Source: Bretschneidera sinensis
Taxonomy: Eukaryota > Streptophyta > Magnoliopsida > Brassicales > Akaniaceae
DNA length: 64,000 bases
Assembly: GCA_023935145.1 (NCBI GenBank)
Contig: CM043698.1
Location: forward strand, 144,254,001 to 144,318,000
Direction of reading: 5' to 3'
How positions within the stretch are numbered: position 1 is the first letter of the stretch; every line of letters starts with the position of its first letter. The notes under the pieces were generated by a model. It had not been told where the DNA came from, did no database searches, and saw nothing but the letters and a program-made list of their open reading frames with translations. A program made the position numbers and the translations under genes. Shown here one piece after another: positions 47,042 through 57,409 of this stretch.

Positions 47042-47616
47042 ATGGGATCGGAGAGATGGGTATCCTCTCGTCGTCCGTTCAAATGGGTACTGTAAGAGAG
47101 AGATACAGATCGGAGAGATGGGTATATTTTTTCAGGGATTTGAAGTGAGGTAAGGCTGAGTGACAAATATGTGTTTGGGAAGTAGGAAAATTTCTCTCCT
47201 CTCTTCTGGGTTTCTTCGAGCTCGTCACTGTCGCAATTTGTTGACGATGAAATGAGAGCGACCTGGTGAAAGTGAAAAGAAAGGAAATAGGGAGAGAGAA
47301 GATGAAGGCGTTGCAGAGAGAGATGGAAGAGCTCTGTGAATTGGAGAAGGAGAAGGCGAGGTCGCGAGTGAGAGAAGAGGTTTGTGAATTGGGAAAGTGA
47401 AAGTGAAAACTGAACACTGATTTGAGCCCGAAAACATCAATTTGCAGTGTTCTCAAATCAGTGTTTGAACAACAAATTTTACAAAACTGTGTTCAAGCAT
47501 GGTTTTTGAACACTATGTCCCAAACAAGAGTGCCAGTGTTTGAAAAGATTTTTCAGTGTTTAAACACTGAAAAGAGTTTTTGAAAACTCTCCCCAAACAA
47601 ACCCTTAGTTTTCCAG

Positions 47617-48068
47617 TGTCTCATTTCACACACAAAAATAATTTTCTGAAGAACTATTTATATTGAATGATTTTTACAATGAACTAAGACCAACTATTTA
47701 TAGTAGCTGTGATGAAGTAACATGATAACACCAAACCTCTAACTGATAATGAAAAAAGAATAAAACTATGATAATCCTAACTATCTAATAATCCTAACAG
47801 ATGATAAATAGGAATTATCTAAAAGATAAATACAACCTAATATCAAAACAATAAAGATAATAACTTGCCCCCAGGGCATATGGCGCAGTGGTAAGTTCGA
47901 CCTTCGAGATGGCGATGTCCCCGTGAGGTCTCGGGTTCGAGTCCTGTCACTGCGCTGCACATCCTGCGATTTACATCCTCCATAGGGTCCTAGGGCAAGG
48001 ATTGTGAGGGCGGTCGTAATGGTCCGTTATCCAAAAAAAAAAAGATAATAACTTGGTTTAATCCTACA
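47617..48068 (-). repeat. Copia LTR interrupted by a SINE
   Basis: Direct copy of 48073-48345: ATTTCACACACAAAA, ATTTTCTGAAGAACTATTT, GATAATCCTAACTATCT and GTTTAATCCTACA at the end, split by a SINE at 47868-48041. It starts TGTCTCATTTC about 10 bp from the end of the palindrome and is separated from the next LTR by only four bases (TAAA). It has no internal region of its own. Confidence 0.85.
47868..48041 (+). mobile_element. tRNA-derived SINE with 14 bp target duplication
   Basis: 174 bp, from CCCCCAGGGCATATGGCGC to a run of A. A box TGGCGCAGTGGTA at 47881-47893 and B box GGTTCGAGTCC at 47934-47944 are near-perfect polymerase III promoter elements. It is flanked by AAGATAATAACTTG at 47854-47867 and 48042-48055, a perfect 14 bp target duplication made by LINE machinery. 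Intact boxes, tail and duplication indicate a young insertion. Confidence 0.93.
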
Positions 48069-48072
48069 TAAA

Positions 48073-48345
48073 TGTAAAATTTCACACACAAAAAGAATTT
48101 TCTGAAGAACTATTTTTTTTTAAATCTTTTTTACAATGAACTGAGGCCAACTATTTATAGTAGTTGTGATGAGGTAACATGATAACACCAAACCTCTAAC
48201 TGATAATGACAAAAGAATAAAACTATGATAATCCTAACTATCTGATAATCCTAACAAATGATAAATAGGAATTATCTAAAAGATAAATTCAACCTAATGT
48301 CAAAACAATAATAATAAAGATATAATAACTTGGTTTAATCCTACA
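48073..48345 (-). repeat. 3' LTR of the Tork-like copia element
   Basis: 273 bp, TGTAAAATTTC to CCTACA on the plus strand. The minus strand reads TTTAAGGGGAGCTA just before the LTR start TGTAGGATTAAACC, a normal polypurine tract. Confidence 0.88.
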
Positions 48346-50324
48346 TAGCTCCCCTTAAACCAAGTCCTTCATAACTCATCATGCCCAAAGACTTCTTAAG
48401 CTTCTGAAAAGTGTTAACTTTGAGCGGCTTCTTGAAGATGTCTGCAACCTGTTCTTCTGAACAGCAGTACTCAATCACGATCTCTTTCTCTTTCACCAAG
48501 TCTCGTATAAAGTGAAACTTGATATCAATGTGCTTACTTCTACCATGGTATACTGGATTCTTGATCAAGGAAATGGTGGACTTGTTGTCACAGTAGATCA
48601 CCGTGGGAGCATCATGTTGATGCTTTAACTCAGAAAGCATGCGACACAGCCTGTGTAGCACCACCACCAGCTACAATGTACTCAGCTTTTGTTGTTGATA
48701 AAGCAACCACCTGTTACTTCTTCGATAACCAAGAAAATACTCCAGAACCAAGATGGAACGCAAATTCGAAAGTGTTTTTCCTCTTCTTCATATCACCTGC
48801 CCAGTCACTATCTGTATATCCAACAAGCTCGACTTTGTTAGCGGAAGAGTAAAAGATACCATCACCCAGTGTACCTTTCACATATCGCAAGATATGTTTG
48901 CCAGCCTGCAAGTGAGATTGCCTCGGAGAGTCCATGAACCTACTAATAAGCCCAACTCCATAAGAAATATCAGGCCTAGTAGAAGTTAAGTATCTCAGAC
49001 TTCCTACTAGCCTCCGAAAGATGGTAGCACTAACTAGCTCACCAGACCTATCCTTCTCCAACTTCAACCTTTCTTCAACTGGAGTTAGCATCGGCTTACA
49101 TCCCTCCATCTTAAACTTTTTCAGCACATCACCAGCATACTTCTTCTGACACACAAAGATACCATTATCTGTCTGAGTCACCTCAATGCCGAGAAAGTAG
49201 AACATCAACCCCAAATCTGTCATCTCGAAATGACTAGTCATTACACTCTTGAACTCTGCAATCATCTCAGGATTATTATCGGTAATGATCAGATCATCAA
49301 CATATAAGCACACAATAAGAATATATTCATGGGAATTGGATTTGATATACAAAGTGTGCTCATAAGGACATCTCTAAAACTCATGCTGGATAAAATATAT
49401 GTCAATGCGTGTATACCACGCTCTGGGTGCTTGTTTCAACCCATATAAGGCATTCTTCAGCTTGTAGATCTTATTTTCTTGCCTCTTCTTTACATACCCA
49501 GTAGGTTGCTGTATGCAGACTTCCTCCTCTATCTCCCCATTTAAAAATGCGGATTTCACATCCATCTGGAAGATTCTCCAGCGATTCTGTGCAGCAAGAA
49601 ACACAATCAAGCGAACAGTGTCAAGTCTGGCAGCAGGAGAAAACACATCAAAATAATCGATCCGTGGCCTTTGCTTGTAACCTTTCGCAACCAGACGCAT
49701 TTTGTAGCGTTCCACCTCACCATTCGGCTTGTATTTTGTCTTATACACCCACTTAACACCAATGGGCTGCTATCCACCTGGCAAATCAGTAAGCTCTTAT
49801 GTGTTATTCTTTTCAATCGCACCTATTTCCTCTTCCATTGCTTTTAACCAGCAATTATTACGAGCAGCATCTCCATATGTGATAGGATCACAATCTGCAA
49901 ACAATGCAAAGTTCACCAACTCTTCATCTGTTGGATCGTCGTCATTACTGAGAACACAATCTTGCAAACGAGCTGGGAACACCAGTTCACGTTGTGGACG
50001 ACTAGAAGATTCTGCTGGATGTGGGTTCACTGGGGATGGTGGAACCATTGGGGTCGAAACCGGATCCTCTCTGGGATGACCATCAATCTCATCCAGGTCA
50101 ATATCAATATCTGAATAGCTCCCCATACCGCAAGACCAATCCCAATATCCCTGCTCATCGAAGGTAACGTCCCTGCTGACAATCACCTTTTCGATCACTG
50201 GATTATAAAGTTTATAACCCTTCGTTACCTGACTGTAGCCGATGAAGATGCACTTTTCTGCCTTATCATCAAGCTTCTTTCTTAAACCATCAGGTACATG
50301 AGCATAGGCAATATACCCAAACAC
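48341..50324 (-). pseudogene. Copia RT and RNase H (broken)
   Basis: Four frame pieces. The linker after integrase (FGYIAYAHVPDGLRKKLDDK, FIGYSQVTKGYKLYNP) leads to RT: TKYKPNGEVERYKMRLVAKG, MDVKSAFLNGEIEEEV, then YVDDLIIT, which keeps both catalytic aspartates, and GLISRFMDSPRQSHLQAGK. RNase H gives YCDNKSTISLIKNPVYHGRS and KHIDIKFHFIRDLV. Interruptions occur near 49360, 49790 and 48700. Active-site residues remain, so inactivation is by frame breaks. Confidence 0.92.
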
Positions 50325-50351
50325 TCGTAAGTGTTCAATACAGGGTTTGAG

Positions 50352-51417
50352 TCAAGTCCAGGCTTTCTGATGAGTCTTTTCGAGAACACTATTGATGGAA
50401 CATCTATTCAACCGATAGAACGCATAAGCAACTGCATCACCCCAAAAACCTTTGGGCAGTTTCTTCAAGTGTAACATACACCTGACCATGTCTATGATTG
50501 TTCTATTTCTCCTCTCTGCTACACCATTCTGCTGAGAAGTATATCTCGCTGTCAACTGATGATTGATGCCATATTTTTGCAAGAAACTATCATAGACAAC
50601 ATATTCTGTCCCTCGATCTGTTCTCAAAGTCTTGATAGACCTTTCACTCTGATTCTAGGCATCACAAGCATCTGACTTCTGCTACAAGAAATACACCCTA
50701 AGCCTTCCTGCTGAAGTCATCAATAAAGGTAATAAATACCTATATCCCCTATTCGATGGAGTCTCCACATAGCATAGGTCTGAGTGCACTAACTCCAATG
50801 GCCGACTAGTTCTCCACGTCTTCTTTGTAGAAAATGGGTCTCTGTGCTTCTTTCTCACAACACATCTCATATACCTTCTTTGGAGGATCAATGATCGGCA
50901 ATCCTGAAACCATCTTCCTTAAAGAAAGTAGCTTCAGACTTCCAAAGTTTACATGGCCAAACCACATATGCCATAACCAACTCCCATCTCTGATTACAGA
51001 ACTAAGGCATTGTAAAATGTCACTGTTAATATGCAGTGGAAACAAACGATTTGATGACATATTTACCATTGCTATCAAACCTTTCTGTGCATCATTGATG
51101 GTGCTTACCCTTTTGTAGATCCGCATATCATACCACTTCTCTGAAAGTTGCCCCATACTTAATAGATTTTGATGCAGACTCAGGACAAACAATACCTCTG
51201 AGATGGTATTCTTGGATCCATCCTTCAAAGAGATGGATATTTTTCCCTTCCCCATCATTGACACCTTTGAGCTACTCCCAAACTTCACTTCCGAAGTAAA
51301 TGTCTCATCCAATTCTGAGAACATCTCCTTCCTACCACACATGTGGTTGCTGCAGCCTAAATCCAGAAACCATTTGTACTTGACATCATCCACTGCTACA
51401 CTACACGCTAGCAGCAA
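50352..51417 (-). pseudogene. Copia protease and integrase (broken)
   Basis: The protease has WFLDLGCSNHMCG, with DLG in place of the usual DSG. The GAG-pre-integrase domain follows (LWHMWFGHVNFGSLKLLS), then the integrase core with LVHSDLCYVETPSNRGYRY, LRTDRGTEYV and QQNGVAERRNRTIIDMVR, covering the D, D and E positions. Frame breaks lie near 50640-50680 and 50810-50890. Confidence 0.9.
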
Positions 51418-52191
51418 TGTTTCTGAATAGTATCCATCTTCTGCAACATTTGCCTGGAAATTTTTCCCATTGGATTTGCACTCATTCTTGTAGTGGCCAT
51501 ATCTTTTGCATCTGAAACACTGAATCTGAGATTTATTCTTTTGATTAGTGTTATTGCCTCCTCCGCCTTTCGTCTGGCTAGATCTGGAAGCACTTCCCCT
51601 CTAATTTTGCAAATTCTAACCCTTCTAGCTTGCCTCAGAATTCTTCTGGGTCTCCACTTTGTCTTTCTTAGGACTCAACTGGCTCTGGAAAGCTTCTTCC
51701 ACCTCGATCTCAGATTTCTCATCCAAACGTTGTTCGTGGGCTTGGAGTGAGCCCATCAACTCATCCAACATCATCTTCTCGAGATCTTTAGACTCCTCGA
51801 TGGCAGTCACCTTGTACTCAAACTTCTCAGTCAGTGTTCGAAGAATCTTCTCCATGATCTGAACATCTGAAATTGTCTCACCATTGGACTTCATCTGATT
51901 AACAAGTGCCAATGTCCATTAGCAGTAATCTGCCACCTTCTCCGTTTTCTTCATCTGGAGAAGCTCTAGCTACTTCCGCATGGTCTACAAACGGAATTTC
52001 TTCACCTTTTCTGCTCCCTTGTATGTGTTCATCAGAATGTCCCACGCCCGTTTTGCTGATGTTGTATGTGCAATTTTCTCAAAAATCACCAGATCCAGCG
52101 GCTGATTAATGAAAAACCCTGCCTTCAAATTCTTCATGGTTGTTGCAGCATCTGCTAGCCCAACAATACTCTCGGAAACAACAGTCCACAA
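51408..52191 (-). pseudogene. Copia gag (5'-truncated, broken)
   Basis: Starts inside gag at MWTVVSESIVGLADAATTMK, then INQPLDLVIFEKIAHTTSAK and AWDILMNTYKGAEKVKK. After a break come TISDVQIMEKILRTLTEKFE and a charged linker, then the zinc knuckle CFRCKRYGHYKNEC near 51480-51520. The normal N-terminus is lost at the junction near 52197. Confidence 0.88.
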
Positions 52192-52362
52192 CTCCTAGTA
52201 TTCAAACAATAGTTGCTCTTCAATATATAAAATGTACCATAAAATTTCAAAATGTTCTTCAATATATAAAACATCATCCAAAAAAATTCTTTAACTCAGT
52301 ACAAATTAAAGTCATCTCATGTACAAGAAATAAAACAATCATAGTTACCATCACAGTTGACA

Positions 52363-55300
52363 TCAATTTTGAGGTCCTCTACTAACCAATTGTTTTAGTA
52401 AAGACTTCAGCTCATCCATTTGGGATTGCATACTGTTCATTTGATCATCATACTTAGCTGTAATTTCTTGAATATGATGCGACTGTTGTTCAATTTGATG
52501 CGACTACTGTTCAATCTGATGCGCATACTGTTCAATCTGATGCGCATGTTGTTGATTGGTTTCTTCCATTTGTGCTCGCAGACTATTTATCTCTTCAGCA
52601 TAAGCCCCATGGTATCCCATTTCATTCCTCATTTGAGTTAAAAGTCCAAACACAGCAGAAGGTATAACTCCAAAACCCTGACCTCGGACACGACCGAAAC
52701 TCTCTTCACCCATAAGCTCGATGAAGACTTCATTTTGTATTGCTAGATTATTGCTAGCATCAGAGGATCCGAAAGCTGCAACAAGTTCAGCAACACGAGC
52801 TTCAGCTGTCACCTACAATTAGGAAACAATAAAAGATTAAACTTCTTCGAATATTTAGTAGCTAATTACAGCTATATTTACATAAAACAAAAGGTGCTTA
52901 TCATATTTTATAGAAAAACGAGCAGAATTTCCCCTATTTTCCATAACATCTTCTGCAAAAGAAAAACAAATATACAATCCAAACGAAGTTTCCAATTCAC
53001 AACTTAACAAATATACAATCCAAACATCGATGTTGAAAAAGATTATACAGTCAACAACTATAACCACGGAAACTCTACAATCAAGGCAATACAATCTAAA
53101 GACTTCCCACATACATGAATGAAAGAGAATATATCACTGACAGTGTAACCAAAAAAGGAAAAAAAAAATAACATACATCGTCAATAAATAAATCCAAATC
53201 TGCATTAAAGACAATCTTCCTATCAGAATCAACATAATGTCTCTTGTGCCATCTTGCAATTAATGATTTGTTACATAGGCTATGCTTAGAAGTTAATTTA
53301 AAAATACCACAAAAGCTTTAACAGATGTAGAAGAACTTGTATGCATACCACTCCACTAGTTTTGTGAGTAAATCTACTTTCATTCAAAGAATTCAAGTTA
53401 GGATTCCTAGCATAGTCGACCCAAAGAGGAAGAAGTCCTTTGAGCGGTGTAGTAGTCGTGCAAGAAGTGTAAAGAGTCAGCTTCTGATTCAATGATCAGT
53501 GAAATTCGGGTGTTGGAAAGAATAAGCTCTCTTCATAATAACAGTGAAATTCAGCAGGTTGAATGATGCAAGTTACAAAATCATCCTTGTTTTTAACTCG
53601 ACCCAACACAAGCTGTGCACACCTCTATTAGTACACACTGATCACAGCTTCTCACACACAACTTTATTATATACTTGCAAGTATATCGAACTTTAAAAAT
53701 TTATGTTTGATGAGAATATGCAATCTATGTCATACTACCAGCATATAATGCCGTAAGTGTATGTGAAAAAGCTAGATTTCTTTGAACTATTGAAATGAGC
53801 ACCTCATATTCCATCAGCGAGCCTAAATTTGGATAAAAAAAAGTGGATGCATTAAATTTGATTTTCTTTTCTGTTTAACATAGGCATGAAAAAATGATGT
53901 GTTGTTATCCCTATCTGCAATCCATTTAACCTTTGCTCTTTGTCTCCAATAAGTCTCTTCTTGTTTCAGCAAACTGAGATATTTTCGAGAGACTTCAATC
54001 TCCTTTGAAATGAGATTGGGATAATTAGGGGACTCTCTAAGCGACTGTATATTACCTAGTTCAATTTTAGTATGAATAATTTGATGCTTTAGATCAGAAA
54101 ATTTATCCCATTTAAAGTATTACAAAGTGACTTTGTGCAGACAAAGCTGACCAAAAAATAAGTTCAAAGAAAATGTGAGAGAAGCAAATTTTGAGTCTCA
54201 TGCTCTCTGTTGTCGCCAGTCCAAATAAATAAATTGATAAATATTCAGTGAATTAAAATAGCATCAAAGTTCTTCTCAGTTCCTACACGCCACATAATTA
54301 AAAAAAATGTAATCTTCCATAGCAACAAATGGAGAGCATGAACAAATACCTAGTTAATCAGATGGACCAAAAGTAAATGGAAATTACAAAACCGAACATT
54401 GACAAAACATAATCTAGCAGAAAAAATGGCCAGATCCATAAGACCAAGAAATACCAAAATGGAAGTATTTACAGACACACTTAGATCACATGGGCGGCCT
54501 ATTGCCTTTGCTCCCAGAAAAGGCATAATTTATTGAAAAACTTTACTAGGTGCAGCATTTGGATTTTTAGCTGTGTGATTGCATAACTACCAACAAGACT
54601 CAATATTTGTTTTTATACCTATCCCATGTATGGACCTCTTTGTATTATCCTTAACATTCCTGTTCCTTTCAATCAATCCATCAAGTACTGTAGCATAGAA
54701 CATTCAGTATTTCATTATACTTCCTTTTCTTACATTTTCTCAGTGACCAAACTAAAAAAATTTCAAAAAATAAAATTAATACCATAGATAGCACATAATT
54801 GTTCTTCTTAATAGCAGCGAAAACAGAGTGAAAGAAACTGAAATTAGTATTAAAATTTCATCTGATTTTCTCTTAAAAAATACAAAAGGTAAGAAAAAAA
54901 ATCGTGATCAATTAAGCCCTAAAAAAAGCTGCCAAAAGAGGAAAGTCGAGTAAACAACTAAACCAGTACCAATCTCTCCAAAGAAAATATACAAATCATG
55001 TAAGTTATCAACTATACAAATAGTTGCATATTCACACACTTTGACTTTCCGGTCCCAAAAAATAAAAGAAACAACAAAAAAATCCATTTCGTTTCCAAAT
55101 TTTCTCAGAAACCAAACAGAGAATATGAATCAACAACGAGAACAAAATTAAGAATTTTTTTTGAAGAAAGCCAACACCAAACCAACATCGATCTCCAGAT
55201 AAATACTCACCTGAAACACAGTACTTTCAAAAAAACCTTGTTTCCCCCTCTTTATTTGGTACAGCCAAAGCCATAGTTGTTTTTATCCCCTCTTTACACT

Positions 55301-57038
55301 CAAAACCTAGCTCTAGTTCTAAAATCACCATCTATTGAACTTATGGATTTACCTCGATTCTTCACGAGGACCTCTTTTATATAGAGAGGAAGATTCCTAA
55401 TACTAGGAAAATAAACTAATTAACATAAAAATTGATTACTACTAGAACACATAGCTCTACAAAATAGCAAAGTCTCAAGACTTTTCAAAACCGAATAGAA
55501 AAAGGATTTGAAGGAAAACCCAACTTAATTAACCGATAAAATAGCAAGTCAAGCTGAGCAACTCTACTCACGGGTACAAAATCCAATCTAGTCTAGGAAA
55601 ACCAAAAATAAAAACAGAACACTCACAAATAAAAAATAAATTCCTAATTTTATATTCTAGTATAGCTCTTCATAAATCACAATAATAAGGCACGCTGGTT
55701 TACAAATCAAATTACCATAAATTGTGCAGTGAACTTACCATAAATTGTCGTGATGCATCATTAATAAAAGTCTCATCCTTGTGTTTATGAGTTTCAGCAA
55801 AAAATTCTACGCGCCCGGGCTCATTCCCATGTGTCATCCCCTACCATGTATGAAAAGAGTTAAAATTGTGACTCAATACACTACAGTAGCAACCTGAAAA
55901 ATTGGATAAATGAAGCAAATTAACTCACATATTCATCCCGTCGTCTAGCAAAACTCTTTGAACCGGACGTGTGAGGACATTGTTGTCTTTCACGTGCCAC
56001 TATCCCTATATTGGAATATTTCTACACCAATAATAAATCAATTGAATAATCAGTCGTTATTAGAAAAATAGAAACAATGGTAATCCAAATTAACATAATT
56101 ATCTTAAAACAACCTTACTCTGGTCAGAGAACCAGTAGTTCACCAGTTGCTTCCATTGGTCTTGATCTACGCCTTTTGGAACATCATTGGTCAAAACTTG
56201 TTGTTTAGTTTTGTTCCTCACGTAGTCCCTCTTCAACACATATCGGTAGTCCCTCTATTTTTTCCCTATCATCCTCAACAAAATGTTGTCTATCGCCTCA
56301 ATCGTAGGGTAATGGAACTTTCTCTACCACAAAGAAAGGAAATCAATGTCAAATAAGCATTATTGGTGTTAGGGATTATGCATGTACAACACCACGAATA
56401 CAAAAAAACAAAAAATATTGGAGGCAATCAATGGTTAGTAAGTTGTTACTAACCCGAATCAATATAACAAGGTCCTTCTTGTAGCTAGAAGGGACCTTCT
56501 TCCAATCCGTGTAATTAAGCGGACAATGGTTCCCTCTCTTCGCAACCTTGCCCAACTAGCTACTTAACATTTGGCCACCTTTCTTAATAGGTTGATGATG
56601 TGCATTGAAATGGACCACAATTTTTTCCCCACGTTCAAGGGGCCAGACTTGTGAAGTTCTGAGGACATGTGTTTGCTTCCTCACCCTCACTTCAGAATCT
56701 ATACATTGAAAACATAAATTTTATAAGTAGTATAACAATGTGGTAAAAATACAGTTATAGAGAGAATGTATTCTACTACAAATATTACCAATTATCTTGT
56801 ATTATTCACTGTCACTGTGATCACTTCCCGTTGTTATTGGATCGGTCTCAGAATCATTTTGAGAGTCATTATCATCATCAAGATGATACTTATGCTCATG
56901 CTGAATATCTTCTTGATGGTGTGAAGACTCAGTTGCATGCTGGTTTGACATGTTATCTCTCACTGATTGAGGGATATTTTTTGACCTATACATCTTGCAA
57001 TCTGTATACATAAAAACATTAAAATGATTATATCTCAC
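52363..57038 (-). pseudogene. Transposase_24 (Ptta/En-Spm) gene, broken
   Basis: Multi-exon accessory gene of CACTA elements. From the 5' side: an acidic exon (about 56802-57000, DDDNDSQNDSETDPITTG); about 56455-56700 with WPLERGEKIVVHFN and LNYTDWKKVPSSYK; about 56100-56330 with RYVLKRDYVRNKTK and DQDQWKQLVNYWFSD; about 55925-56030 with GSKSFARRRDEY; about 55735-55850 with HKHKDETFINDASRQFM; and the last (52363-52812) with ELMGEESFGRVRGQGFG and a glutamine-rich coiled coil ending VSRGPQN. The segment between the last two, 2.9 kb, holds a LINE fragment and unassigned DNA. Stops lie within the second and third exons and in the coiled coil (a TAG for CAG). Confidence 0.87.
53860..54130 (-). pseudogene. 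LINE reverse transcriptase fragment
   Basis: The minus strand reads a region just upstream of the RT core of plant L1-type LINEs: SLLKQEETYWRQRAKVKW, then IADRDNNTSFFHAYVKQ and a basic KRKSNL stretch before a stop. It corresponds to the EE-W-QK-R--WL--GD-NT-FFH pattern of that family. No endonuclease, RT catalytic box or poly(A) tail was seen. It lies between exons of the Transposase_24 gene and probably inserted there. Confidence 0.82.
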
Positions 57039-57409
57039 ACTATCAATAATGCATTAAAAGTTAACAAGAATTAGAAGAACCACACCTGAAAGATAAGAAT
57101 GGTCAAGGGATTGCAGCAAATGCAGCAATCAATAACTTCGAAGTACCTGAGAACAAATGAACATCTAAGTGATTCAAATAGGATTTAAAGAACAAGCAAT
57201 AATCAATGATACAACCAAAACATAAATTTACGACATTCTAAAGTAGCATTCCACAAATAGTACGCAAAAAAGTTCAAGACTCTTGTTATGTGTGATACAA
57301 AGCAACAGTAACCCGATAGATTACAATAAAACCTTACAAAACTCTTTGACACACATGTCCATCACATAAATACACATCCAAATATAATTACACAGAAATG
57401 CACATAAAA

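Larger units (their letters stand above)
35497..47607. mobile_element. 12 kb palindromic element carrying host gene fragments
   Basis: Two arms of about 6 kb in inverted orientation around a 41 bp spacer (41594-41634). The outer ends read GCTTGTTTGGGGAGAG at the left and, on the complement of the right end, GTTTGTTTGGGGAGAG. Each arm carries the same series, all pointing inward: HAK/KUP potassium transporter exons, an unassigned frame, VTI1 v-SNARE exons, a SINE and LRR receptor kinase exons, with introns. The terminal 150 bp is dense in CAGTGTT/AACACTG motifs, like transposase-binding subterminal repeats. Genomic exons with introns from three unrelated genes fit a DNA-level gene-capturing transposon (Pack-MULE-like or foldback type). 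No transposase and no clear target duplication were found, so the superfamily is open. Confidence 0.8.
41635..47607 (-). repeat. Palindrome right arm
   Basis: Inverted copy of the left arm beginning AAGAGAAGAGAAGCTT. It lacks about 115 bp of the second VTI1 exon and has its own one-base indels, but its HAK first exon and last LRR exon are better preserved than in the left arm. Confidence 0.92.
48073..52197 (-). mobile_element. Ty1/copia retrotransposon (Tork-like), 5'-truncated
   Basis: Gag, protease, integrase, RT and RNase H in the Ty1/copia order on the minus strand, ending in a 3' LTR. The gag start, primer site and 5' LTR are missing; homology stops near 52197 beside CACTA sequence. The coding region is split by several stops and frameshifts. 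Confidence 0.92.

Noticed and set aside
35497..47607. Palindrome as an assembly artefact
   Set aside because: The arms differ by many substitutions, indels and a deletion of about 115 bp, and a unique spacer lies between them; an artefact would give identical arms.
47881..47944. tRNA-like sequence with polymerase III boxes
   Set aside because: Not a tRNA gene: it is the head of a SINE with a poly(A) tail and a 14 bp target duplication.
55880..55890. CACTAC string as a CACTA terminus
   Set aside because: It lies between exons of the element's own gene, without an inverted partner or target duplication.
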